A model generated the notes under the pieces. That model saw only the letters and a program-made list of their open reading frames with translations, was not told the DNA's origin and searched no databases. DNA of 64,000 nt from Zerene cesonia (taxonomy: Eukaryota; Arthropoda; Insecta; Lepidoptera; Pieridae), in NCBI RefSeq assembly GCF_012273895.1, contig NC_052104.1, positions 3,224,001 to 3,288,000 on the forward strand, read 5' to 3'. The translations under genes and the position numbers were made by a program. Shown one piece after another: positions 23,823 through 37,439 of the stretch; position 1 is the first letter of the stretch, and each line of letters opens with the position of its first letter.

Positions 23823-26684
23823 CTGATGAAAAAAGAAATATTAATAAACAACACTGTATTATTTATAAAAACATGATAGAATTGAATTGATACTGTATCA
23901 GCTGGAAACTTTAGCAATTATGTACTAGTTGGTGGAGTGCTAGGTAAAGTTACTCTTCGTTTAACTGAGATCATCAGTTGTGTGATAGTAGTTTGTAATT
24001 AACAATCGTATGTTCTCTAATGAGTATGTTTATAGTAAAAGTATATATGTGTACAATTTTGTTCGCTATATTCCTATCAATTGAAAATTCCTTTCTTTAG
24101 TAGCGCTATATTATAGAAGTTTTAAGTTTAACGTTAACATTAATAAGTTTCTAAAGGAAATCTAATCAATCTCAATTGCGTGTCGCTTGACGGAGCTAAA
24201 AGTTTAGAAATCAGCTCACGATATTGAAAGCGAGCTAAGCGAATTTTGTACTGCACCGTACTTCTATCCGAAACTTTATCTTAGATAGAAATACCAGCTC
24301 AAGAAATTTACTAAACGTAAGTATTACATAATACTGTACTGTAAAATAAACCCATGTTCCTTCAAGCTAACACTTCTTTTAATCTTATAATGTTATATAA
24401 ATTTCGTCACTGGTGAATTTATGATAGAATCATGAATATGGTATGATAATTTGGAATTGGTGATTGAATAATGAAATATGTTTTTGACATATGTCACTAA
24501 AACGAAATGGCCACTACAGGCCACCAAAATCTACTAGCGCTTATTGAAAATCCCTATAGTGTCTTGTATCGAAAAACCCTTTACAATACTTCTGAAGAAT
24601 TTATTGATTTTTCAATTTATCTGCACATTATCCATTATTCTCCTTTAATACCATAATACTTGCGTACAAATCTGCACATGATCAGATTGCGGTTTATATT
24701 TCATTAAAGAAGTTAAATAAAGATTTAAATCGCAAACTATTATAGCTCTAGATGTCAAACTACGTTTTAACTCACCCGAAGTATTAATATTTGCTTCTTC
24801 ACTTTCTATTCTTAACAAATTTACCATTCCACGTTTGACGATGTATCTGGATTTATAAATTACTTTGCTTCTTTCCTTTTTAATTTATGAATTTTAGCAA
24901 TAATTATATTCAGTTGAACCTAAACTAATAAAAGCGACAATTTATTGGTGTACCACGTTTTAATGTGACGAATATTTATTAAAGAACGGAACGATAGTTG
25001 CGCATTTAATTTTTATTATTCACAGCACTGAGACATGAACGACTTCTGATTCTCTTCTCCCCACATGCTTTTATTCCTTATATTGAACACTTAATATTTA
25101 TCTATCAAATTTTGCTTGATATTTACTCTTACACTTAATGAATGATATTACAGTTTTGTTTTTTTTTTTTAGTTTGTTAATACAAATGAAACTTACTCTA
25201 CTATTAAGTTAATTAAGTTAATGTCTATAAATATTCGCTATTTTCAAGCGAAATTCTCAAAAGCAGAGGAAGCCCTTTAGTCGACTGTTTTGTTTCATTA
25301 AGACTTAACTCTGTTAGTTTTCAATCGATTGACGTGATTCTTTTTATTTTTGATAGTTAATTGTCGTAATTAATAATATATGGGACCACCATTTTACAAT
25401 ATTTAGTGGCACATCGGTGACCTTGTTTCTAGAAAAGATTTATAAATACATATTATTCATAAGGAACTTAATACGACTAACGACTAATAATACATTTTTT
25501 TAATAATTTTACAACATAAGTATGTCATCTACAATAAACCACGTTATAGTTACATCCAAGAAAACGGGCTGTATGGAAATTTAGATCTTAATCCATGTTA
25601 ATAGGATCAAGTTTACATATAAATTAAGTAGTGTCAAAAGTTACGTTTTAGTCGGGGATTTCCCTGGGTACTAAATTTCACTCATCCGCTCTATTTCTAA
25701 TGTTATATATTTTATTATATATTGAGCAAATAACTTCATATTGTCAAATATTATTATAAAAATTATGAAGTTATTCGATCATGAAACGTAGTGTTGAGGC
25801 ATACGCAGATGGCGAAACGTCGTTTTAATTTTTATCATTATTTGTTATTTTTACGTAGTAACTTGACAATCATGGGCATGTGCGAAGATTGAGGATTATT
25901 ATGATTTGTTAAATGATAAACTTACCAAGCCTTGAATATAAAACATACTTTAAAATTTCCTTAACGTCGTCAGTAGGTAACTGTCCACTAACAACATAAA
26001 TATTTTATCACTTGTTTAATTTTGCTCCAATTGAAAAACGAACTAAAACCAAGCAACTTATATTGCGAAAATACGTTTCTATCACTGTATTAGTTCTATC
26101 AAAATGCATTTAATAAGCGATGCTGAAAATCCTCGTGTGCCTCGCAAACTCCAAACTCGAAATTGAAAACAGAATAACCGTTAAGTATAACTCTAACCGG
26201 GCCGGGATCAAACCGACACAATTTCCGGAGTCGGTCGGTCGGACGCAACAATAAATAACTTCAGCACACGATCGGCTGCGGGAACTTTATCCATGCACTT
26301 ACATATAAACGTATAACTGATATTTAAAAGATTTACTAAATGATGCAATAAAGTTCAGCGTGTCGTGCTAAAGGTACAGAAATTCCAGAAGGCAATAATG
26401 CTATGCATATTGTTAGTAACATGTCATTCATATTATGTTTAAGTGTCAAGGAATATAATGTTAATAAAATAATAAATGAGTATAGTTTTCTCGTAAAAAA
26501 TGGTAAAGTGTGAGTCGGATTTGCGAGACTAAGGGTTTCTTACAAATAAGCTAAAGAGCAACTGCAAAAATTAATCATCCATTCAATTTGTGACCATGCC
26601 AACTGCCACTTAGCCTCGATTTTTTATTATTTTTGCTATAGGTGCAATAGTAATACATTATTTCTGAAAATATCAACTGTATAA

Positions 26685-26800
26685 CTATCACGGTTCATAA
26701 GACGCATTATTTTAAACGGACGGGCAGACAGACAAACAAATAGACAATAAATTCTTTATAAAAGGTTAGTTTTCCTCTTCAGGTCAGAATCCTAAAAAAT
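26685..26800 (+). repeat. Degraded dispersed repeat (CACGGTTCATAAGACGC type)
   Basis: CACGGTTCATAAGACGC, then GGACGGGCAGACAGACAAAC and TCAGGTCAGAATCCTAAAA, resembles a common lepidopteran repeat that ends near GAACCCTAAAA. Family class unknown to me. Confidence 0.4.
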
Positions 26801-27587
26801 AGAAAGCGTAGAATTTCGCAATTTGAAAAAATATATTTTCAAATTCATTATAATAATTTTACTTATAAGATTTTTGGTTGCGTCTAACGTTTTTATGTTA
26901 TAAAGCTATTGGAAATGATTTTCACACCAGAATAGATATCTCAATTGGAAAACGCCAATTCAATAGTCGGCTTATTACGACTAGAGCAGGTTTAACTGAT
27001 TAACTAATGTCAAGTCTCTCAGTAGAATCAAAGAATAAAATTTTAATAAAAGGACTGACACGGTTGAAACGGAAAGCTCGGATTATAACCGACTGCAGAC
27101 TAGGAAAAAGCATTACACAGCCGACATTCATATTTTATTTGTAGCGAGGCACTCTCTGTTATTAGAAACTTGTAGATTTATGTCGAGTGTGTGTTTAAAA
27201 TGATATTTATGATTTTAAACTTGATGAAGCACTTGCGGGAGGAATATTTATGATTATCCAAATCAGATATGGGATGGTTTATTGGTCCATCACGCGGCAT
27301 TTCTGAGCTTAAATATTTCTGAATAGAGAGGAACAGTTCAATAAAAGACAACAACCACTTTGATACTTTTCAGGATAAATGTCAACCGATTATGTTAAGG
27401 TATATGTTAGCCTTATAAGATTCGCTCGTTCCATCTATTTTGAAGTATTCCTAGAGTTTCCATAAGACTAGTTGCAGCGGAATCGAATGTTTTGGTGTTA
27501 GATCAAAATCTGTGGCGCTCATACGCTTCTTAATAAAAATAAACATTTATTATAATCAGTATATAATACGTCTAGTAAGACACTCGT

Positions 27588-27930
27588 ACCGGCTCCGTCC
27601 AGATATCAAGATTCCTGTTTTATCCCATGTGAGCATTTAATCGGGATAAAAAGTTCCCTGACGAGTATAATCTGGGGATCTTCAAAAGTAGAGTGAACAG
27701 GTACCTCCTAGGGAAGCGCGCTCCATCTTAGACTACATCTACGCTTACCAGCAGGCGAGATGGTAGTCAAGCGCTTCCCTATCCCACAATAAAAAAAAAA
27801 AAAGATCACCCAAGTCAGCTCATACCCTGTCTGTATACCAAATTTCATCAAAATCCATTCAGTAGTTTCAGCGTGATTGACGGACAAACATTCCAACAAA
27901 CAAATTTTCACATTTATAATATTAGTGTGA
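27588..27930 (-). mobile_element. Helitron-like element, minus orientation, interrupted by a LINE
   Basis: The upper end read on the minus strand is TCACACTAATATTATAAATG after an A, a typical 5' end. GCATTTAATCGGGATAAAAA and ATCAAAATCCATTCAGTAGT are internal family motifs. The 3' end near 27590 is degraded. Confidence 0.65.
27659..27803 (+). mobile_element. 5'-truncated LINE insertion nested in a Helitron-like element
   Basis: Bases 27672-27731 encode LGIFKSRVNRYLLGKRAPS and a stop, which I recognise as the C-terminal end of a lepidopteran LINE reverse transcriptase. A short 3'UTR with CCAGCAGGCGAGATGGTAG and a run of A (27790-27803) follow. Sequence on both sides matches one Helitron-like repeat (compare AAAGTATCCTATCACCTAAG at about 41818), so the LINE interrupted it. 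Confidence 0.75.
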
Positions 27931-28617
27931 TGTATGTAAGAGGGCAGTAAATCATACGTATGTATTTTTTGTCCTTTATTTCTGTTCTTTCCTTTCCACA
28001 CAAGTATTACAGTTATCCACTTCGAAAATCCCTTCCAAATCCGAACACAAATGTGAACCGGCCTCCTAAAACTACCGTAACGCTCTCTTATACCGCTCAA
28101 TAAATTTTTATTATAACGAGTAGAAATGCCCATTCTCTATTAGTTATATCCATAATAGGTTAATATCGACACTTCCCAAACTTAAGCGCCCTCGATGAAG
28201 CTTAATATTCTCAAATCCAGTTCCAATGAATATTCACGTGCATTTGATTATGTCTAATACGTTGGGAATTATCCAGGATTTGAAGGAGTGTTGAGTATGC
28301 TGTAAATATCTTCCAAAACTATATTAATCTTGATACTGGTTATGATTTAGTAGGTATCGGTCTACTAGTGCATCTTCAGCAATATGATATGCAATTCATA
28401 TTTGGAATGTTAGATACTTTAGACACAATATCAGTATAGTAATCCGAAAGCCAACAATCAAGAGTGTTTTGGAATAATTCAAGATGAATAATTATGTAAG
28501 AGAGATTAATTTATGATTCTTTCTTAAGAAAGATATGCCCACAATTTTGAAATATAAAGTTGACAAAATTATATAAATTAATACCTTCTTTTCTAGTTTT
28601 ATAATCAAATAATTTTA

Positions 28618-28792
28618 TCTGCCTGTCTTTCTTCACGCCTATCCACTAAACCGATTTGCATGAAATTTGGTATACAGATAGTTTGGGATCTAAAAAAGAA
28701 GACAAGACAGTTTTTATAACGAAAATCCCATACAATAATTAATTGTATCTTTTCCTTTGACTACGCCATCAAAACCCTAGTCGAAAAGCTAG
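28618..28792 (+). mobile_element. Helitron-like element
   Basis: CCACTAAACCGATTTGCATG, AAATTTGGTATACAGATAG and a GTCGAAAAGCTAG end before a T. No coding capacity. Confidence 0.6.
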
Positions 28793-29493
28793 TTAAAAGA
28801 AGCATTTATTTTAAATATAATATCCGTGAAAGATTAAGTACTAAAACTTAATAAATCAGAAATATGAAGTGAAGAGGCTTTTAGTTTAATACGTTATCAC
28901 GTGACTTCATAGCACTTACGTGTTATTAACAGGTTATTATGTGATATTACTGACTCACTCTGATATTACATTTTAGCAAATTACTTAAATGAATATGCCT
29001 TTGCAGAACCAAAAGAAGGGATTAAATATTACAGGTTGCTTTTACCACAGATAACATAATACCTACTATAGCTTTTACTATGTTATTAATAAAAGGAAAT
29101 CTTTTAAAGCTAAAGGAAACATTTTGAAGCTTTAAATCTCAGTAATGTAATGCACAAAATATTCTCCTTCGTTATTTGCTAAAGAAAAAATATCAGAGAA
29201 ACAGACATACAGACTATGCAAAAATTCTAATGAAAACTGATTCATATTGACATTAAGGGAAAGGGATTTCAAATTTTAATTCATCAATCATTAATTTATC
29301 TATACATATTCATAATATTAATTTCGATTAATGGAACACTTAAACAACATAAAAATTTACCATCTGAATCCAAATAACGATTTATAAAAGAAAACTTCTC
29401 CCTCCCTTTTTCGTTTTTCCGAGTCCATTTTCGATAATCATCATCCGTTCTTACATAAATATTTTACTCCAAAAATGCTTTTGTTAAACTTAC

Positions 29494-29560
29494 TTGGATT
29501 CACAGCATGCCCCTCATCCACTACATGAATGGACAGCAATGCAATCAGAGTTGCCGAGAA
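29494..29560 (-). CDS. Coding exon: signal peptide core of the CUB protein
   Basis: The minus-strand acceptor is TTTTGTTGTTTCAG and the donor is GTAAGT, both close to consensus. The exon encodes 22 residues, FSATLIALLSIHVV then DEGHAVNP, plus the first base of a split Ser codon. With the eight residues from the previous exon this makes a typical secretory signal: a polar n-region, a hydrophobic core at about residues 9-22, and a likely cleavage after Gly-His-Ala at residue 27. The mature protein would start a few residues before its first cysteine. The phase-1 end fits exactly the two extra bases that begin the CUB exon. The exon sits alone between introns of 13.8 kb (upstream) and 5.7 kb (downstream), both holding only repeats and AT-rich DNA. 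Confidence 0.9.
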
Positions 29561-30677
29561 CTGAAACAACAAAAGTACGAATTATATACACATTACACGT
29601 AATATAAGTTATTTTAGTTAATTTCTCATTACATTCAACTTGAAACAATTATTTGCCAGTTAAATATGAATGATTATAAATAAAATGAAAGTACTGTCGA
29701 ATACCAATTGTGTTTTAATATTCTGTTGGATTAATAATTGTCATTGAAGATACAGATGTCGCTTTTCATAACTTGTCACAATTAGTTTAGCTATCTAATC
29801 CTATAAAACTGTCGAATCACTTAGAAACGGTGCGTATTCGTACGGATTGTGCTTGGTGTTCAAACGTTGATTATTCAACGTTCGGCCATGGTTCGGCCCA
29901 ACTACCCTCACTTTTTTAATAGTCTTTGTAACTGACTGCGATTTGTTATCAATTAGGCACTTATGTAGATTTGCAGTACATTTTTATTACGGTCAAACTG
30001 ATATTAAACAGGGGTGTGTTTTTTTTCTAGTAGTATAAAAATTACCGTCAAAATTTGTCCAATATGCATCAGGGTCCTTCGTGTCAGGAAAAGGTGAAAC
30101 CGACCTCAAGTTCTTGAATATTGAATACAAGTAATTTTTCATCTCCTCACAAAATTACGTCATGATTGAGTGATAAATATAATTTAACTCCAAGGAACTA
30201 AGAAAACAGGTGTTGATAACGACTTTACTACGTAGCAAATTTACAAAATCTCATTATATTCTAAACAAATAACCGTTCCACTCGGACAAATGCCAGTTAT
30301 AAATAATATGGAAATGGGTGCTGAATTTTATTTAGTATTATAAATGATTGCTATAAATATTTAAGAAAAATTCTGCTTTCATAAAGAGCCGGTGAAAATA
30401 TTGCGGCACGTTGACTACAATACAAGTAGTGAATTATGTTAAAATTCCTCTTTGCCAGCTTTAATGAAGTTACCGACCGCAAAATGTACTTAGTGATATT
30501 TAGTTATTATACCATCAGGCTTTAAATAAATTATACAACATTTCATGGCGAGGTTTAGTATATCGGAACACATTTTCTCATGTAGTGCTGATAGGTTGAA
30601 GAGCTTTTTGGTTTATTTTCTACGTTAATTTTTGTTTATGCTTTAAACGTGTCGTCGATAATTTTTGTTTGTGATTG

Positions 30678-30800
30678 ATGAACTCCTTGGTACAGTGATT
30701 AATACGGGACCATAAAACCGGGGGATCATGGGTTCGTTTCCCGGCGGGGACGAACAAGAAAATATATTTTCCGAATCAGGCAGGACGAAGAAAACTGGTC
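30678..30800 (+). mobile_element. tRNA-derived SINE-like element
   Basis: TTGGTACAGTGATTAATACG resembles an A box and GGGTTCGTTTCCC, 40 bases on, resembles a B box. The region is less AT-rich than its surroundings. No intact cloverleaf is apparent, so a functional tRNA is unlikely. Confidence 0.55.
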
Positions 30801-32240
30801 ACATTTTTGTCCGTAAGGTACATTGATAGGTAATTGAACCAGGAGTATAATGCATCATATGTTATATAGAAACACAATAGCGGTATTTACCTTTATTTTA
30901 ACATTTAAAAACAAACATATTCGTGCTGTATAATGACAATTTATACACATGTACAACTCAAAAGGGAAGGCTATCTCTATGGCAATTATCCTAAACTGAA
31001 TTTCACTAACAGTCTGAGTCTGAATCCAAAACATAGCATTCCATATAACCGCTCAGTACCGGCGTATTGAAGAACGTTTATAGTGTGTTATTTTGAAATA
31101 ATTAAACAGATACAAAGAAGAATTAAAGACGAGCGTTTTGAACCTTTACACTTTCTTTTGATTAAATTAAACTCTGTTATATTCTTTTAAAAACAGGATT
31201 GTAAAGAATCTGAATAGAATGTCTATCGGCGTAATAAGTTTTTAGGCTTTAGTCGCTCAAGGAAATTGAACGAATTCCGATAGCCAGATAGATAAGGAAA
31301 CAAAGTGGGCTATTTTTATACAAACAAAATATATAAAGGGGTTCATGTATTTTTACACATTTCAACATAAGGTATAAATCAAGAAAACTACACGTTGTGA
31401 CCTAAAAACTATTATGTATAATAAATATTCATGATTATTAATATTTGTATGATATTATATGTATGTAACAAACAAGCAACCCATCACTAAAGCGACTCGA
31501 ACGGAACGCGGTTAAGATTTAGTTCGCAGGATTTTGACATAACCTTCGGCTCCTTCCCTCAAGGGCCATCGGTATCTATACTAGATTACCCTGCTATATA
31601 AAAAAATACATGTAACTAGAACGCATTATGTAATACTAAAAAATCTTGTTATCTACACTCCAAGATCTAACAAAGCTCTTTTAGATGTGCCGCAAAACTC
31701 AAAAAAGAAGACGCTTTTACTATTTTAGATAAAAGTAAAGCATAAGGAGACAAAATTTATTTGTGGTTCATTCACTAAATTATTATAAAACTATGACATA
31801 AATGACTAAGGTACAACGTAAATATACCATTATGTCCCAATAAAAGTAACAGTAAAACATACTACTACTTATCCAACGTTAGTTATAGTTCGCAGGCATT
31901 GACCCAGTTAACAGCTGGTGTAAACGAAAAAGCACTATTAAACAAAAGTCCACATCGTCATAACTCATAATCTCTTTATACGGAACAAAAACAATTTCGC
32001 GATAATCCTGTATTCGATGCGGATAAACTGCAAAAATTGAACGAAAGAAATCCGTGTAACTTTGTACTTTTCCGACTGTTTCAACGTTTATATTTCCGAT
32101 TTTTTTGTTTTATAACTGTACTGTGGATTACCGGGATTCGATCAAGGTCTCAGTCATTTATATTTTCCAGATGATATACTATATGTAAACAAAATAACAC
32201 TCGAATCTGGTAAGTCTTTCTTTGTGATTGTAATTGAATC

Positions 32241-32350
32241 TATAATAATAATAAATAAGAAATCTTTATTTCACCTTGATAATTGTACAATTTAATTGAG
32301 CAGAGCTTCTCAATCAAATTGTAGGTAGCCCGCTTGCTAGGTATTTTCCT
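32241..32350 (-). mobile_element. Possible reversed retroelement tail
   Basis: An (ATA)n run is followed by AAATCTTTATTTCACCTTGA and a less AT-rich stretch. It suggests a reversed 3' tail but the family is unknown. Confidence 0.3.
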
Positions 32351-35300
32351 GTGTTAAGAAACGTATGTAACTTCTAATCAGATTGGATTATGTTTGGTAT
32401 GGGTTAAAGCCCGCAGCTAAATTCGTGTGGTACACGGATAAAAATAGCCTAGTCGTGAATATTTCTTCAAAATTATTCCAAATCCGTTCAAATATTGTGA
32501 CCTGATTGAGTAATAAACCTTTATCGATAAAAAATCGCATTATATTATATCAGTTGGAAGAAAGATGAGTTCTTATTACTAATGATCACTTTATGAACCT
32601 ATAGTGACATTTTAATCAATTATACTATTCAAATAGAGGCGTATTGAAGCAATTTGCACACCAAATTTTGTGGCAGGATATTTAGGGACTTATTATCATG
32701 TAAACCAGTGTTAATATTGTAACACTGTTGCTAATTTTCATGCAAATGTAAATTGACTGATTTTTCTTTTAATTATGTTTTAATAAGTAAATACTTTGAT
32801 GCTTTTAAATACCAAAAATCTACTCAACAAAATAATAATGAGGATAATAAATTTATTATTTAAAATTAATGACTTTCTCGCGACGCTTTATAAAAAAAGG
32901 ATTTCAAGTTTAATAGAAACCTTAAAAGTTTTATCGTTAAATAAATACAGAATCCGCCTTATAAAATACAAGACGTAGACTAATTAAAACAGAGCTTAAC
33001 AAAAGTAGGAACTTGGGTCTGGATGTGACACACGCTGGACCATTTTTTAGTGCAGCGCTATACCAAACAAACTTTTAAAGTCCGCTTTGCGGCTGCAATG
33101 TTGTTAAAATTCGACTACGGGCCGACGAAATAAATTTCCGTTTTATTTTATAGTGAAGTAAATGCCACGGAATTTGTATTTTTAACACGTCCGTCGCCAG
33201 TTTAAGTGACTATCAGGAATAAATTTTCATGAATGGTACGATTTGTTACGTTGTTATGAGGTTGGGATCTCTTCGCAACTTTCCTTTTTCGTTATGAACG
33301 TGCGAGTTTTATATTTCCTTCGATTATTGGGCCGGATAAAACTACGCTGTTTCTCTATTCGATTCGCCACAATATTGTTGTTTGTAACAAGAAAGTGAAC
33401 AGGGCTGAACAGGAAAACGAATTGTTTGATATTTGAGCTACAGAGAATTAAAAAAATGTTTTCGGTTTTTTTTATTTTCCCAAATGTTTACGAAGATATG
33501 AAGAATAGATTAATATGTTAAGGTTGCCTGTGTGTGTGATCTATAAAGTGGTTTACATAACGTAAACAACTAATATTGTTTAAGCCTAGGGTCATCAATT
33601 TAAAAATAAAGCGCAGTTCTCTTCTATTTTTGAAAATCAGTAAGTTTCGACTTTATATCTTTAAAATCATCATCTAAATAGTAATAGCAAAAATTTATTT
33701 TATCAGTAAAATGCTACACAAAATTATTTGTCCTTTAACTAACACAAACAAACATAACTCATTAAATTATCGTTATTTAGAACACGTTATTGACACGCAC
33801 TATATTATAATTAGACGAAACACATTAAGCTATTAATTAATTATGATGAGCGGTAATTATAGAATAGTTAAATTTAACATAGTATTCAATGCGTTATTAT
33901 TTATCGGTAATTAGTGCCAATTATCCAGAATTCCAATATTTGTGTTTGTGTAGTTCGTCTAGTATGATCGAATCAGCAGTTTCCAGTGCTTATAATTTTT
34001 TATTGTTCTAATTTTTTATTTACTAATACTAATGATGCCTACAATTTTTCAGTTTTCACTTTTTCCTGATTAATCCGCAAAGCTGGAACGGAACTCTCGC
34101 AAATTGTAAATTTACTGAACTATTACACATTCTAATAGGGTTAAATGTATGTTAAGCATATTATAGATAACTCGATCACTTCCAATACCTACTATATAGT
34201 GTCCCAGTTTCCATCGCAAAATATATGTCGCTATTAGTGAAAAGTTTACATTAAATTTCGTTGGAACAAAACACTTCAGCGATCCAGTAAAGCGAGCTAA
34301 AAATAAAACAAATGCTGTTAAACGGAGCGGAAAAAGTACAAAGTGCAGTAACGAAGGTAGCTATCAGTGGAACGTGTGAATCTCCGGGGGAGACGAGATG
34401 AGTTGTTTAAAGGCGCCACGCTCTTTTAATCATTTACCTTCTTGTTAAGTGTAAGAGATCTGTTTAAATGCTGGCTTAATTTGAACAATGACATCACGTT
34501 CATAGAAAGCCAATTAAAGATTAAAGTGATTCGCAATGTCGTATCTTTATTATTTTAAATTAAAATCTGTTTCATATTTTGATTTAAAAGATGTTTTAAG
34601 GGAATCGGGAAATATGGGATAAAATCTCGTTCCGATGTGTCAGGCGAAGTGTGAGCAAGTTTGCGCAATAAAAGCCTGCCAATATGGCTTTAATGGTTAT
34701 ATGACGAGATATAAGCACTTTGGGGAAACGACTGTGCGCCGTTTACAAAACTTTTTTTATCGTAATATTTTTTATTAGCCAATTTTATCTTAACGTGTCA
34801 TAGATATGGTTGCCTTTTGTTATAAATGATCATTATTAAAAAAAAAACTTTTACTTAGATTATGACTATATTAAGAGAGCATGACAAAATAAGATTGCGA
34901 TAATTTATTACTATTTATTTTTAAAATCTAATTATATTTTAACGAACCCGCCGACCTTAATTGTAATCGTCATTTAACGATTTAACTGAAATACCAAAAG
35001 AGCTGATACTATTAACCTGCTTGATCGATGACGAAGCAAAGCTAAACACTGCCACAAGAAGAAATAAACTAGTTTCCAAATTAAAAACCGCATCCACCTC
35101 GGCCAATCTATTATCTATTTATTTATTAAAGCTACACACACATACAGACAAATATCGATACAAATTTATAAAACCACTCGAAGAGAATTTTTAAAAAGAT
35201 AACTTTTGAGTATACTTTCGATAGAAGTATTCTGGATTGAAAGCACAGCCAATGAAATTTAAAATCGAAGAACACACTTAAACATTTTAATGACATGTAG

Positions 35301-35869
35301 ATAACAAATATGATACATAATAATGTATCTCCATTTTATCTGCACACAGCATAACCGAATAATTTATTGAGCGAACGAGGCACTTACAGTACGATGAACA
35401 TGACATACAAACCGACAGGTATTGCGCTATAACCGTAACACATTAAATCGTGTTCCCAGTAACAGTGTGTGGATCTACAGTTAAAATGAAAGAATCCAGT
35501 GTCATTAGGGGTGTAGATGCCCTTGCCTGAATGTCAGTAAATCTCCATTACTGTAAGCCACATAGTGGCGTAGCGGCTACGTATCGCATGCCGCATCTAT
35601 GTAACTAAGCTTTGTGTATCACTAGTAAATACATGCTCGTCTTAATAGATCTCTTCTGTGGAGAATACACTTGCTTTAATGCAACTCTGTTTAACTATTA
35701 TCGTGTAACCTTTGAGAAAAGTTAGGGTTTGTGACCGACCTGTATTCTATTAAACAACCCTTTAATTATTTAAAGCAAAGGTTAATGATTCTGAAGTGTA
35801 TTTAAGAATGTCTCAAACTTAAATTGATTACAAAAGCATTAGAATATTTGACATATGTTTCATAGGAAA

Positions 35870-36062
35870 TCCTACTAATATGCGAAAGTTTGTAAGGATG
35901 TGTGTGTGTTTGTTGCACTTTCACGAAAAAACTACTGAATCGATTGCAATAAAATTTGATACGTAGACAGCTGGAAAACTGTAATAACATATAGGCAACT
36001 TTTCATCCCGATATTCCTTCAGGATACGGACTTACGCGGGCGTAACCGCGGGACGCAGCTAG
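35870..36062 (+). mobile_element. Helitron-like non-autonomous element with intact ends
   Basis: It starts with TC after an A and ends CGCAGCTAG before a T, as expected for insertion between A and T. A short hairpin (CGCGG…CCGCG) lies about 10 bases before the CTAG end. It has lost TTATAAA near the 5' end compared with the 20301 copy, and is 193 bases long. Confidence 0.8.
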
Positions 36063-36237
36063 TATTTTATATGTGGGAGTCGAGCACGGTTTTTTACGAA
36101 ATGGCCCAGTTTAAACCGTGTAATGTACCACAGCACGACAGAAGTCGTCGTGAAAAATTTGCCATAAGAACTTTTCCTCACCCTCCCCAGTCTTTATGAC
36201 CGATGAAAATTATTTCCTTTTCCTTTAAATTTTCTTG

Positions 36238-36305
36238 ACCGATGGTGATCGCTTACTATCAAGCGAACTACTAGCTCAGTTGCCCACTATGACATAAAAG
36301 AAAAT
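36238..36305 (+). mobile_element. 3' end fragment of the TGATGGTAAGCG retroelement family
   Basis: GATGGTGATCGCTTACTATC, then GTTGCCCACTATGACATAAA, is the 3' end of the family in plus orientation and is strongly 5'-truncated. Confidence 0.65.
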
Positions 36306-36705
36306 GTAGGATAATAACGGAAAAATGTATATGTTATATGTGAATTAACTTTGAACATCTTTCATTATTTTATTGTGAAATACATAACAAACAGGAAAAG
36401 TACTATATTTTAAATGAACGTAATTTACAAATTTCGTTAAATAAATTGAAATTACTGTACTAAAAGTTACAATTGTAAATAAAAGCAATTTCGAGTAATA
36501 AAGGCAGCGCGGAAAATCATTTGTCTCCAAGAAAAATGATGTCATCAGCTTCGCGTGAAATAAATTAACGCTATTTTCATATTCATGGCAATGATTATTT
36601 TAAAGGAATGTTGGTGTCGTGATACTTAATGTACGCTAGTTGGAGATTTGTTTTATTTGGTTCTACTACTGTTATTAGTTTTTTTTTTGATTGATTTATT
36701 TATTT

Positions 36706-37052
36706 ATTTTTTTTTTTTTTATGTCACAGTCGGCAATGGAGCTGGTGGGACGCCTGATGGTAAGCGCTACCACCGCCCATGAACATTTGTAGAGGCGTAA
36801 AGTCGATTATAGACCTTACGCCTCTACAAATGAATTGCCGACTTTAAATTGGGAAGGGATTAAGAAAGGATTAGCGAGAGGAATAAAGGAAAGGACTGGG
36901 AAGGGGAAGGAAAAGGATATGGGCCTCCAGCTCCCCCACTCACCAAACGAAACACAGCAGAATGCTATTTCACGCCGGTCTTCTGTGGGGGTGTGGTACT
37001 TCCCCGGTGCGAGCTGGCCCATTTCGTGCCGAAGCGTGCTCGACTACCACAT
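36706..37052 (-). mobile_element. Longest copy of the TGATGGTAAGCG retroelement family, minus orientation
   Basis: A T15 run (an A tail on the minus strand) is followed by ATGTCACAGTCGGCAATGG, then CTGATGGTAAGCGCTACCA and a long body up to about 37052. An internal perfect 17-bp inverted repeat lies at 36784-36800 and 36816-36832. The body has short open frames on both strands (36835-37098 plus, 36816-37022 minus); these look incidental. The copies at 39843 and 45060 share the same layout, including the hairpin. Confidence 0.8.
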
Positions 37053-37439
37053 ATCAAAATCGTTTTTGTGTTATAGCTGCTCGTGTAGCAATTTTTGAAG
37101 TAATATATTCTTATGGGAGGAAGAATCGCTTCGTTACGTAAAAGAGTTACCAGTTTCAGTGTTTGAATGTCACAAGTTCTCTTGTGAGTTTATAAAAATT
37201 TTAACACTCATAATGATCATTCGAGTGAAAACAAATCCATCAATCAAATTCGTTTAGCCGTTCTTGCGTTATTAATGTTGAAACTAACACTTGTTTCTCT
37301 TATTAATACAGAGCATATTTATTATCTATACCTAGTCTTGTAGTAGAGATGAACTCAGTATTTAAAATAGTAACACTTGACATCATCAATTAAATGTAAA
37401 GTGAAGATTACTAGAAATAAATAAAGATTCATTATCCAT

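Larger units (their letters stand above)
23823..29493 (-). other. CUB gene intron, 5.7 kb
   Basis: It runs from the GTAAGT donor after 29494 to the TTTTTTCATCAG acceptor before 23822. It holds the nested LINE/Helitron at 27588-27930, the Helitron-like element at 28618 and the repeat at 26685. No alternative exon is seen. Confidence 0.8.

Noticed and set aside
26190..26235. B-box-like GGTTTGATCCC on the minus strand
   Set aside because: No A box at a suitable distance and no cloverleaf, so neither a tRNA nor a SINE could be supported.
27708..28133. 141-codon minus-strand ORF
   Set aside because: It crosses the LINE and Helitron-like repeat ends and has no recognisable domain.
35560..35605. 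tRNA-like TGGCGTAGCGGCTACG
   Set aside because: An A-box look-alike without a B box downstream.
36816..37098. Overlapping ORFs of 68 and 87 codons on opposite strands
   Set aside because: Both lie within a dispersed retroelement copy.
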